Source: Treponema sp. (GTDB lineage: Bacteria > Spirochaetota > Spirochaetia > Treponematales > Breznakiellaceae). Taken from it: a stretch of DNA of 10,300 nt. The DNA lies in NCBI GenBank assembly GCA_031268125.1, contig JAIRXT010000096.1:1-10300 (forward strand), read 5' to 3'. Below are positions 1 through 6,501 of this stretch, piece by piece. Both the position numbers and the translations under genes were made by a program. The number at the start of each line of letters is the position of its first letter. Position 1 is the stretch's first letter. The notes beneath the pieces were generated by a model. The model was not told the origin of the DNA. It saw only the letters and a program-made list of their open reading frames with translations, and searched no databases.

Positions 1-1322
1 TCCCGCCGGTTAAAGGCCCCGGCAAAGCGGTTATGAAAATCCGCGGTACGCCACTGGGATACGTGATTCCGCAGTTCCCGGGCCCGTCCCTCCGATATAA
101 GCCCTGCGGCCTCCGCCTCTTCAAGGCGGCTTATAACGGTATCAGCATCGGCGGCCTGTTTGATGCCGTTTGCCAGCGTGGTAAGTTCCGATTCGGTAAT
201 CGTAATTTCCAGTTTATGGTGTTCCGCGGGATCAAGCAGGGATTCGTTATCCGCAAGAAAACTGCGGGCCTCCGCAAAGCGCCCGGCCCTGCATAGTTTT
301 ACGGTACGGTTGGAGGCCAAAAGATCGATATAGTCCTGCCAGCGGGGATCGTCCCGGCCTCCCGCCCCGGCAAAGCAGGAATCCGCATATACGGCCCAGC
401 GCAGGCCCTCTTCCTCCTTGCCCGCGTTGAGCAGCGAAGCGCCGTAGTTAAGAATCCGGTCCCGAAGATCCTGCTGAGGATCGGTAAAAAAGGCGGAAAC
501 CGCGGGATTTATTCTTTCGGCCAGCAAACTTGCCCGGTTCAGGGCAATACTGACCGATAAATCGTAACGGTTCCGCCGTTCCGTATCGGCAATATGGTTA
601 TGGAGAATCAGGGAAACCAGTTCCAGGGGGCTTAAATTCGTCCGGTCGCGGTAATTCCGGGCCGGCACATAGGCAAAACCGGTAACTTTCCCAAATTCGT
701 CCTGAAATTCCCGGCGGTTGCCGGGATCAAAACCGTAGGGGTTGGTAGTTTCCACATCCCAGGACTCTTCCCCCTGGACTACGGTAGCAAAGGCATGATC
801 CCGTGTGGCTACGCCCCGGACGGTAAGCCCCTGGGATTCGGCCAAAATAAGGTAGAGTACTGCAGAGGATACACAGTTGTACGTGCCGTTGGAAAGCAGC
901 GTATCCAGGCGGGTCTGGTAGGTCGAATATGATCGAAGCAGCGTGCGGTGCATGTAGGAAAGGATATAATCACCCCGTGCTTCAGGGTCCATCCCCGCAA
1001 GTTCGGTTTGCAGTTCCTCTACCGCCCCGCGGAGAATACCGGTATAGCTTGGGGATGTCCGTGTCCGTGAGGCGGCCGGTGTTCCCGCCAATGCAGAAGC
1101 CCACAGTGCTGTCTCCGCCAGGTTCTCCCAGGAATCCCCTGCACGGGCAAATTCCTGCGCCCGGCTATCCGGTATAAGGGATGGGAAGCCGTTTTGTGAA
1201 CTTTGGGCCCCGCCGTCAACGGGAAAAAGGATCAAGAACGCCAAAGCCGGAATCAACGCCGGGTATTTTATCCCGGATACAGGCCGCCGCCTTTCAACCA
1301 TAAACATTTTAAGCTGCCGCAT
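1..1322 (-). CDS. Exported transglutaminase-like protein with TPR-like C-terminal part (partial, runs off left edge)
   Basis: The frame is open from an upstream in-frame TAA near 1375 to the window edge, giving 440 residues with no stop. The N-terminus is basic (VERRRP), then hydrophobic (residues 20-35, PALIPALAFLILFP), ending in GGA before Q40: a plausible signal peptide, so an envelope or periplasmic location is inferred. Residues 145-195 look like a transglutaminase-like core: Cys150 in YNCVSSAVLY, His176 in RDHAFATV, Asp189 in WDVETTNPYGFDPG. The order and spacing match the Cys-His-Asp triad of that fold. From about residue 260 the sequence is helical with TPR-like pairs (LLNAGKEEEGLRWAVYAD, LCRAGRFAEARSFL). 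The substrate is unknown; such domains can be proteases, transferases or inactive scaffolds. The start is uncertain: ATG codons lie at 1322, 1307 and 1301, none with a clear Shine-Dalgarno. The C-terminus lies outside the window. Confidence 0.8.
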   Translation of the reverse strand, partial: MRQLKMFMVERRRPVSGIKYPALIPALAFLILFPVDGGAQSSQNGFPSLIPDSRAQEFARAGDSWENLAETALWASALAGTPAASRTRTSPSYTGILRGAVEELQTELAGMDPEARGDYILSYMHRTLLRSYSTYQTRLDTLLSNGTYNCVSSAVLYLILAESQGLTVRGVATRDHAFATVVQGEESWDVETTNPYGFDPGNRREFQDEFGKVTGFAYVPARNYRDRTNLSPLELVSLILHNHIADTERRNRYDLSVSIALNRASLLAERINPAVSAFFTDPQQDLRDRILNYGASLLNAGKEEEGLRWAVYADSCFAGAGGRDDPRWQDYIDLLASNRTVKLCRAGRFAEARSFLADNESLLDPAEHHKLEITITESELTTLANGIKQAADADTVISRLEEAEAAGLISEGRARELRNHVSQWRTADFHNRFAGAFNRR

Positions 1323-1379
1323 AATCAGCACAGTATGACGTATCGCATGGATTTTTTTAAGGTATGGGGGGGTTTAACA

Positions 1380-1407
1380 GCAATTCCGAATTCAAAATTC
1401 CAAATCC
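1380..1407. repeat. Low-complexity AATTC/AAATCC repeat
   Basis: The stretch is built from degenerate short units such as AATTCCG, AATTCAA, AATTCC and AAATCC. Read on the minus strand it would encode IWNFEFGI. That peptide is a familiar by-product of this kind of intergenic low-complexity repeat in many bacteria, so it is treated as repeat DNA and not as a gene. Confidence 0.5.
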
Positions 1408-1409
1408 GA

Positions 1410-1472
1410 AAAGAGACGTAAAAAATCACCGGGGGTCCTGTCGGCTGGAAAAATCCGGGGCCCCCACCCCAG
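1410..1472 (-). repeat. Dispersed intergenic repeat, copy A
   Basis: On the minus strand the core (1472 to 1436) matches 8216-8252 on the plus strand at 34 of 37 positions by hand alignment. A weaker match continues through GATTTTTTACGTCTCTTTT. The core contains a G-run/C-run hairpin (GGGGT, GGGG, GCCCC) followed by GGATTTTT. This copy lies downstream of the radical SAM gene and upstream of the transglutaminase-like gene, pointing in their direction. It could act as a weak terminator or be a mobile or REP-type repeat. The similarity is seen; the role is inferred. Confidence 0.75.
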
Positions 1473-1575
1473 ATTCTTTCCACTTTTCGCTTTCGCGAAA
1501 CTGGACCCCTCGTTACTTGTTTCGCCTCTCTTTTCGCCGGTATCTTCATCGTGAATTACCTTAAACTATGGGGGT

Positions 1576-1674
1576 TTCGAGGTAAAAAATGGTCAAATGG
1601 GGAAAAGCAACACCGGATAATACTTGCGGGTATACCTACAGGAACACCGCCATTTGACCATTTTTTACCTCGAA
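1576..1674. repeat. Perfect 25-bp inverted repeat with 49-nt spacer
   Basis: The left arm at 1576-1600 (beginning TTCGAGGTAAAAAATGG) and the right arm at 1650-1674 are exact reverse complements over all 25 positions. The spacer 1601-1649 carries an 8-bp palindrome, GGTATACC. The arms contain A6/T6 tracts, but no T-tract follows the hairpin on either strand, so it does not look like a standard intrinsic terminator. No reading frame fits it. A miniature mobile element or a structured RNA is possible. Confidence 0.85.
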
Positions 1675-1688
1675 TTATCTTAGATAAT
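1674..1688. repeat. 15-nt palindrome between the two inverted repeats
   Basis: ATTATCT, a single central T, then AGATAAT. It shares its first base with the right arm of the 25-bp inverted repeat and ends directly before the left arm of the 288-bp inverted repeat. It could be a protein-binding site or a junction or target sequence, which the sequence alone does not decide. Confidence 0.6.
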
Positions 1689-1976
1689 CAGCAATTCTCA
1701 GTTTGGGAAAAGATGAAAAGGCGCCCAGCCCAGAGCAGGGCGGGGTGTCAGGGGACTAAATTTGACCCGTATCGTGTACCCGGGGCAGGGAAAGAGTCTA
1801 GGAAAACATATGGAATTCTCTGCCGGCGGCATATTGCCGACGTATCGCAGATAGCGAAGGCAGATTCTACATGCGTTTTCCTGGCAATTTCCCTGCCCCG
1901 GGGAAACATTGTGGGTCAAGTTTAGGCAGGATCCCGGCGCCTTTTCGTTTTGGAATGGTTAAAATGAGAATTGCTG
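1689..1976. repeat. 288-bp imperfect inverted-repeat element with internal hairpins
   Basis: The two halves pair in successive blocks: 1689-1700 with 1965-1976 (12 bp, CAGCAATTCTCA), 1715-1725 with 1936-1946 (GAAAAGGCGCC), 1758-1768 with 1913-1923 (one G-U pair), 1779-1793 with 1888-1902 (15 bp, CCCGGGGCAGGGAAA), 1800-1807 with 1875-1882 (AGGAAAAC) and 1819-1824 with 1859-1864 (TCTGCC). Two small hairpins sit at the tip, CGGCA-TAT-TGCCG (1827-1839) and TCGC-AGATA-GCGA (1845-1857). The right end lies 5 nt from the stop codon of the radical SAM gene. There is no transposase gene and no obvious target duplication. It may be a MITE-like or REP-like element, or a large 3'-end RNA structure. Confidence 0.8.
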
Positions 1977-1981
1977 CGGTT

Positions 1982-4231
1982 TCAAATGTTTATTACGCTT
2001 AGCCCGCCTTCCCGTAATATTTTCCATGCCGCCGGAAGGCCGGGCCCCAGCAGCCCGGAAAGCCGGGCATAGAATGTTACGGCCGGGGAAGGTTCCCGGC
2101 CAAGCGCCCGGAGTGTTTCCGCCAGCGGTTCCGCCCCGGACCTTGCCGCTCCGGTAAGGGGCAGCCTGTGTTCTTCCTGCCGCCAGTACCAGCGCAGTTC
2201 TGCGGAATTCCATACCAGGGGCCGGGAACCCAGGAAGATGATCTGCCCGGCGGAGGGCGGCGCCTCCCGGTTCCGGTCCCGTTCCAGGGCATATTCATCA
2301 ATAAGGGCGGCCACGAGATCGGCCCTTACGCCGGGCCGTTTAACCTTAAAGGAAAAGGCCCGGTCCACGGGGCTGGAACAGTCCCCTGCCATCCATCCGG
2401 CCAGCAGCCGGTTAAGGCCCTCATCATATTTGCGGAATTGCTCTTCTCCCTTAAACGAAAGGTCGTTCAGGATAAAACAGGGTTTCCCCTCCGGTGAAGG
2501 CATCACCGTTTCAAGGCCGGGGGGCCGGGCGGCATAGAGGCCGGAATGGCGGGTAAGGATAAACGGATGCCAAAAGGCGGAATCCAGTAGTTCCGCCGCG
2601 AAAAATTGACGCATTATTTCCGCCGAATCGATAATCTCCTGCTCGTCCTGGTCCCAGTAGCCGTAAATAAGATAGGCATGGGTTAAAATCCCCGCTTCCT
2701 TAAACGCCGCGCAGCAACGGACCAGCGTAGCCAGCGTAATGCCCTTGCCAATCCGCTTGAATCCTGCCTCCGCGGCTACTTCGACTCCCCCGGAAACGCC
2801 TATCAGCCCCCCGGCGGCCAGCAGGGCGGCCGCATCCGGGTTAAAAGCTTTTTCAAAGCGGATATTTCCCCAAAACGAAAGGGGCGGGGTCTTCTCCTTC
2901 AGATTAAGCAGGGCCAGGCGGATTAAAGAGGCAGGCGGAGCGGCCTCGTCCACCAGGTGAATCCCCAAAACGCCGGTTTTTTCCGCCTGGGTCCGCAGAT
3001 GCCGGTACAGGGTATCAACATCCACGCGGCGGTACGAGCGGATATAGTCCAGGGTAGTGTCGCAGAAGGTACAGCGGCGCCAGTAACAGCCGTGGGCCAG
3101 ATACGCCTTAATCCAGCGGCCGTCGGTCCATAGCCGGTGCATGGGGTTCAGGTCGTCTACGGGGCAGATATAGCGGGAAAAATCCACATCCCGGTAATCG
3201 GGAAAAACGGTAAGAGCCGCCCGGTCGTCAATTTCCTGCCCCTTACAGGGGGCCTCCGGTGTATTGCCGCCCGCGATACGGCCGTCAGCAATATTGCTGC
3301 CGGCGATAATTCCCCCGTGGCGGAACATGGTTTTGTAAAGGGGCCGGGGCACAGGTTCGGCCCCCGATTCTTCCCGTTCCAGAATAGCGTCCAGGGAACC
3401 ATAGCCCCGGTCAAAGGAAAGGTAGTCAAAATAATCAAACACCAGGGGGTCGGAAAGGAAACGCAGCTCCGTATTCACGTACCCGCCCCCGGCGATGACC
3501 TTAATCCGCTCTCCAAAACAACGCTTTGCCGAGGCCGCACAGCTTAAAGCCCCGGTTAATGAACCGGGAAAGGGGATGGTGAGCCCCAGAATGGCCGGTT
3601 CTCCGTCATCCAGTGCCGCCCATTCCTCCTCCAGATAGGGTTTGTAGAAATTTTGGAACACATAACCCCGTAGACCGGCCAGGACCCGCTCAAAATTCAC
3701 GGCTTCCCCTGAACCCCCCGGGTTTGTGGACGAATAGCGGATCAGGGAGAATCTCCCGTCCAAGACATGGGTAATAAAATCCGCCATATCCGCCAAAAGT
3801 TTTGAAGCCAGGATAGGAGCGTCTTCCGGCAGGGGGTTTCCTTCCAGGCTTTCCAGACACGCGTCAAAGCGGGGGCCGCCGGGCAAAACTCCGTTGGCAA
3901 GGGCCAGGGAATGTCCCCATTCCCGGTCTTTGCCCCGCAGAAAATTCAGGAGCCGGTCGATACAGTTTATCCAGCGGTCCGCTTCGGAAAGGAAGCGCAG
4001 GGCGGTTTCCCGGCCAGGTCTGTCTTTCCGGGTTTTAAGCAGGGTTTCCGCATCGTTAAATATTCGTTCCAGACCGGCGCGGCAGAAGATCCGGGTGAAA
4101 AGGCCGATAGAATGATCCCGGACCGTAACCCTGCATCCGCGGCTTTCCAAAAAACTGCGCAGGTAGTAAAGGCTGGGGTAGGGACCGTTTAACTGGACAA
4201 ATGGGGGCTGAACCAGCAGGATTCGTTTCAT
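1982..4231 (-). CDS. B12-binding-domain radical SAM protein, 749 aa, function unknown
   Basis: The N-terminus reads as the first part of a cobalamin-binding Rossmann fold (ILLVQPP at 4-10, VTVRDHSIG at 35-43). It appears interrupted by a largely helical insertion (about 50-205) and resumes with AILGLTIPFPGSLTGA and VIAGGGYVNTEL (213-256). The radical SAM part starts at GCYWRRCTFCD, with Cys382, Cys387 and Cys390 as the predicted [4Fe-4S] ligands, and continues through GIHLVDE, FWGNIRFEKAF and GVSGGVEVAAEAGFKRIGKG to about residue 570. The C-terminal ~180 residues are unassigned. The cysteine spacing is CX4CX2C, not the common CX3CX2C. It probably uses S-adenosylmethionine and a cobalamin for radical chemistry, but the substrate cannot be named. 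The ATG at 4231 has no clear Shine-Dalgarno, and a terminator hairpin ends only about 27 nt upstream, so its promoter is unclear. The downstream neighbour is the 288-bp inverted repeat. Confidence 0.9.
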   Translation of the reverse strand: MKRILLVQPPFVQLNGPYPSLYYLRSFLESRGCRVTVRDHSIGLFTRIFCRAGLERIFNDAETLLKTRKDRPGRETALRFLSEADRWINCIDRLLNFLRGKDREWGHSLALANGVLPGGPRFDACLESLEGNPLPEDAPILASKLLADMADFITHVLDGRFSLIRYSSTNPGGSGEAVNFERVLAGLRGYVFQNFYKPYLEEEWAALDDGEPAILGLTIPFPGSLTGALSCAASAKRCFGERIKVIAGGGYVNTELRFLSDPLVFDYFDYLSFDRGYGSLDAILEREESGAEPVPRPLYKTMFRHGGIIAGSNIADGRIAGGNTPEAPCKGQEIDDRAALTVFPDYRDVDFSRYICPVDDLNPMHRLWTDGRWIKAYLAHGCYWRRCTFCDTTLDYIRSYRRVDVDTLYRHLRTQAEKTGVLGIHLVDEAAPPASLIRLALLNLKEKTPPLSFWGNIRFEKAFNPDAAALLAAGGLIGVSGGVEVAAEAGFKRIGKGITLATLVRCCAAFKEAGILTHAYLIYGYWDQDEQEIIDSAEIMRQFFAAELLDSAFWHPFILTRHSGLYAARPPGLETVMPSPEGKPCFILNDLSFKGEEQFRKYDEGLNRLLAGWMAGDCSSPVDRAFSFKVKRPGVRADLVAALIDEYALERDRNREAPPSAGQIIFLGSRPLVWNSAELRWYWRQEEHRLPLTGAARSGAEPLAETLRALGREPSPAVTFYARLSGLLGPGLPAAWKILREGGLSVINI

Positions 4232-4258
4232 GGATTTTTGCCGTTTAATTATGGGCGT

Positions 4259-4287
4259 AAAAAAAGCGGCGGGTAGGTTCCCGCCGC
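4259..4287 (-). terminator. Intrinsic terminator of the lipoprotein/barrel operon
   Basis: Read on the minus strand, a perfect 8-bp stem (GCGGCGGG at 4287-4280, CCCGCCGC at 4273-4266) with a 6-nt loop is followed immediately by seven T residues (4265-4259). It begins about 20 nt after the stop codon of the barrel gene and ends 27 nt before the start of the radical SAM gene, so it separates the two or attenuates read-through into the second. Confidence 0.9.
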
Positions 4288-4307
4288 CTTGTTTTAAAAC
4301 CCAGCGC

Positions 4308-5543
4308 CTATTGAATCATAGGCTTGGTCCAAACCCAGTTCCTCTTTTTCGTATCCGGCCGGAAGGTGATGCTTAAATCGGCGCCCAACGTGCTGTTCAC
4401 GCCCGGTTCGCTTCCAAGCTCCTTGCCGTATATCGCAAAATTAAGCTTAAAGACGGAAGGCTCAAGCCCAAAGCCGACGGAAGGCAGCAGCTCGTGAACC
4501 CCTGCCCGGAACTTGAGGAAGCCGAACAGTCCAATTTCCATCCCCGCGCCTACATCAAGCAGGGGGTTCCTGTGTTCGCGGTTATTCCAGGTGAATACAC
4601 GTTGAAAATTCGTCCAGTCGAACATGACGGCTGTATAGAAGGACTGGAATATTCCGGGGACCTCCCAGAAGCTGCTGGGGCGGAAGGTATAGGCAATTCC
4701 CGGATTAAGCCCAAAAGGTACCCGGTATGTAACATTAGAAGAAGAAGCGGAATTTTCACCTATATTAATCTTGGTTACTTGAAGCCCAAAGGTATAGACA
4801 TCACTGGCCGTAAGCCCCACAACCAGATCTTTTTTGAACCGGTACATAAGGCCAAGATCGCTTGCCGCACCGGCAATTACAGGTATGTCAAGCGGCAACT
4901 CCGGACTGCCGCCAATAAAATTCAGGGCGTCTGCTTCCATAGAGGCCCATACCCGGGCATAAGGTTTAATTACAAAACCCGTGGAAAGCTCATGGTCCTT
5001 AAGCCTGAGGATGTTGAAAGACATACCGAAGGGCAGCGTTATATCAGCATATACATTAGCATCAATGCTGGTTCCGATGATCCGGGCGTCAACAAGGGTC
5101 CGCATAAAAAGCCCGAGCCCAAAACCGTTGGCCGTATACCCAAAGCTTAGGGGACCCCGGATTTCCGCTCCAACGGGGAGTTTCCCGCCCGGCATGATAT
5201 TGGTAAGGGAAGAAAGCGCATCGCCTAGTGCAGATTCGTTTCCATCATCACCCATAGCATTCAATAAATTCTTTATGGAATCTTTGTTTTCTTTTTTCAG
5301 CAGTTTATCAAAAGGTCCGGTAACGCTAAACGAAAGGTCGGAGATTATACTCTCGTTGGCCCACTGCAGGGCCGCGGGGTTTACGAACAGGGAATAGATG
5401 TTGTCCGTATAGGCCACATGGGGTCCCCCCAGGGCATTGCCCGCAGTGGAACCATAGCCAAGGGGGGCCATGTTTTTTTCTTCCGCAAAAAGAGCGGAGA
5501 AAAGACACAGCAGTACCGCAGCTAATATTACAATCTTTTTCAT
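4308..5543 (-). CDS. Predicted outer-membrane beta-barrel protein, 411 aa
   Basis: A clear signal peptide (MKKIVILAAVLLCLFSALFA, cleavage likely before Glu21) shows export. The mature N-terminus, GSTAGNALGGPHVAYTDNIYSLFVNPAALQ, resembles the start of FadL/OMPP1-like and related spirochaetal outer-membrane proteins, where a similar NPA(A/G)L motif occurs. The rest has alternating polar and hydrophobic strands with aromatic residues and frequent glycines (for example FGLGLFMRTLVDAR, FKLNFAIYGKEL, LGADLSITFRP), as expected for a barrel, although it does not end in the usual aromatic residue. It may form a channel or carry hydrophobic molecules across the outer membrane; the substrate is unknown. 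It is the second gene of an operon. Its Shine-Dalgarno overlaps the stop codon of the lipoprotein gene (TAAGGAGGG), suggesting translational coupling and a shared function. Confidence 0.85.
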   Translation of the reverse strand: MKKIVILAAVLLCLFSALFAEEKNMAPLGYGSTAGNALGGPHVAYTDNIYSLFVNPAALQWANESIISDLSFSVTGPFDKLLKKENKDSIKNLLNAMGDDGNESALGDALSSLTNIMPGGKLPVGAEIRGPLSFGYTANGFGLGLFMRTLVDARIIGTSIDANVYADITLPFGMSFNILRLKDHELSTGFVIKPYARVWASMEADALNFIGGSPELPLDIPVIAGAASDLGLMYRFKKDLVVGLTASDVYTFGLQVTKINIGENSASSSNVTYRVPFGLNPGIAYTFRPSSFWEVPGIFQSFYTAVMFDWTNFQRVFTWNNREHRNPLLDVGAGMEIGLFGFLKFRAGVHELLPSVGFGLEPSVFKLNFAIYGKELGSEPGVNSTLGADLSITFRPDTKKRNWVWTKPMIQ

Positions 5544-5557
5544 TATTTCCCTCCTTA
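5544..5557 (-). promoter_or_regulatory. Ribosome binding site overlapping the upstream stop codon
   Basis: On the minus strand, the TAA stop of the lipoprotein gene (5557-5555) runs directly into a strong Shine-Dalgarno, TAAGGAGGG, and the barrel gene ATG (5543) follows five nt later. Ribosomes ending on the first gene are placed to start on the second. Confidence 0.85.
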
Positions 5558-6274
5558 TCCCAAAAGACCCGAAATATTATTGCCCAACTCACCGCCCCGT
5601 CTTGTAAGCTCATTTGCAACAGCGGCGATAATGCTTTCGGAAGGCGACGACAATGTAGTGGCATCATCAGTTTTTTTACTGGTACCCCAGCCCGCTAAGT
5701 AATCTTCAACAGACGTACTCTGCGATTCCGATTCCGCCAGAATCAGGGTCAGAGCAAGCTGGGCAAGCTCCGCGTCGGAAACATCGTCAATAACCCCCGG
5801 TGTAAACTGGGGTTTGCCCGAAGAAGTTACAGCGGGTCCCAGACTGGTTACTATGTTGTCCGAAATCCCCTTCATGTCATTATTTTTTGCCGTGCCCTGT
5901 ACTTCAGTAAGCAGTTTGTTGAAGGTATCTTCGCTTTGACTATCGCTGTTCAGAACGAGATTAATGTTTTCCAGTACCAGTTCGGTCAGGCCGGAAGCCT
6001 GGTTGGCGGCGGTAATTGCCGCGGCCTGCAACTCCGGCTGGTTGGGATTATTTTTCAGCTCGGCGGCAATCTTATCCAGAATTCCCCGGGAAGCCTTGGC
6101 ATCACCCTTGGATTCCTTAAGCAGGGATTTTACGTTTTTTGTGGTTACCTTAATCGTACTGGGGTCCCGCGCCCAATCCTTCCCCCACGAAGTGGTAAAA
6201 AAATTCGAACAGGAAGCCAGCAGGACGGCGCAGAGGACTGTAGCCGCCGGCAAGCCAAATTTCCATTTACTCAT
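5555..6274 (-). CDS. Predicted lipoprotein, 239 aa, function unknown
   Basis: The start at 6274 gives MSKWKFGLPAATVLCAVLLASC, a type II signal peptide with lipobox L-A-S-C22, so the protein should be lipidated at Cys22. An adjacent ATG at 6277 is also possible. A further in-frame ATG at 6322 adds 16 residues but lacks a Shine-Dalgarno, whereas GGGAGG lies 7 nt before 6274. The mature part is polar and predicted largely helical (VKSLLKESKGDAKASRGIL, PELQAAAITAANQASGLTEL), with a Ser/Thr-rich segment near 200-220 and a Gly-rich end (GGELGNNISGLLG). I recognise no domain. It is co-transcribed with the outer-membrane barrel gene 11 nt downstream. It may be an accessory or partner of that barrel, but this is inferred from position only. 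Confidence 0.85.
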   Translation of the reverse strand: MSKWKFGLPAATVLCAVLLASCSNFFTTSWGKDWARDPSTIKVTTKNVKSLLKESKGDAKASRGILDKIAAELKNNPNQPELQAAAITAANQASGLTELVLENINLVLNSDSQSEDTFNKLLTEVQGTAKNNDMKGISDNIVTSLGPAVTSSGKPQFTPGVIDDVSDAELAQLALTLILAESESQSTSVEDYLAGWGTSKKTDDATTLSSPSESIIAAVANELTRRGGELGNNISGLLG

Positions 6275-6277
6275 CAT

Positions 6278-6299
6278 ATAACCTCCCTTGCATAGCAAG
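6278..6299 (-). promoter_or_regulatory. Shine-Dalgarno with adjacent hairpin before the lipoprotein gene
   Basis: On the minus strand, CTTGC-TAT-GCAAG (6299-6287) forms a 5-bp hairpin whose 3' base is the first G of GGGAGG (6287-6282). The ATG codons at 6277 and 6274 follow at 4 and 7 nt. The Shine-Dalgarno decides the short start; the hairpin directly next to it could affect ribosome access or mRNA stability. Confidence 0.65.
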
Positions 6300-6347
6300 T
6301 CAAAATCAACTACCTGCCGCATACATGGCAGACAAATACTCGTCTAC

Positions 6348-6376
6348 ATAATACCACCAAAAAATAAAAATTTCAA
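6348..6376 (-). promoter_or_regulatory. Sigma-70-type promoter of the lipoprotein/barrel operon
   Basis: Minus strand: -35 TTGAAA (6376-6371), a 17-nt spacer (6370-6354) and -10 TATTAT (6353-6348). Each hexamer matches the consensus at five of six positions and the spacing is optimal. Transcription would start near 6341, leaving a leader of about 65 nt that includes CTGCC/GGCAG and CTTGC/GCAAG hairpins. The upstream flank carries the CGGCCCATA repeats. Confidence 0.8.
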
Positions 6377-6407
6377 CCTAATAAAATATGTTCTCCGGGC
6401 AAAAAAC

Positions 6408-6428
6408 CGGCCCATACAACGGCCCATA
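6408..6428. repeat. CGGCCCATA direct repeat in the divergent promoter region
   Basis: CGGCCCATA occurs at 6408-6416 and again at 6420-6428, a 12-nt period. It lies about 32 nt upstream of the -35 box of the lipoprotein operon and about 75 nt before lysS. Two spaced identical half-sites suggest a regulator site, but the stretch is short and chance is possible. Confidence 0.4.
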
Positions 6429-6501
6429 GGGTACCGCTTGCATATTTTATGGTCCTTTACTACTGTCAAAGACCGATAATTTTGGAAAATGGGAGACAAA
6501 T

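Noticed and set aside
1325..1549. 74-codon open frame on the minus strand
   Set aside because: It covers dispersed repeat copy A and the low-complexity repeat; the IWNFEFGI peptide marks repeat translation, not a gene.
1551..1925. 124-codon open frame on the plus strand across the inverted repeats
   Set aside because: It spans both inverted-repeat elements and its composition reflects them; no protein family is recognisable.
1323..1981. CRISPR array or tRNA in the gene-free region
   Set aside because: The repeats are inverted, not evenly spaced direct repeats, and no cloverleaf or anticodon arm could be found.
1682..1983. Target-site duplication flanking the 288-bp element
   Set aside because: The flanks (AGATAAT on the left, CGGTTTC on the right) do not match, so insertion by transposition is not demonstrated.
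4494..5150. 218-codon open frame on the plus strand
   Set aside because: Antisense to the outer-membrane barrel gene, with no Shine-Dalgarno or motif.
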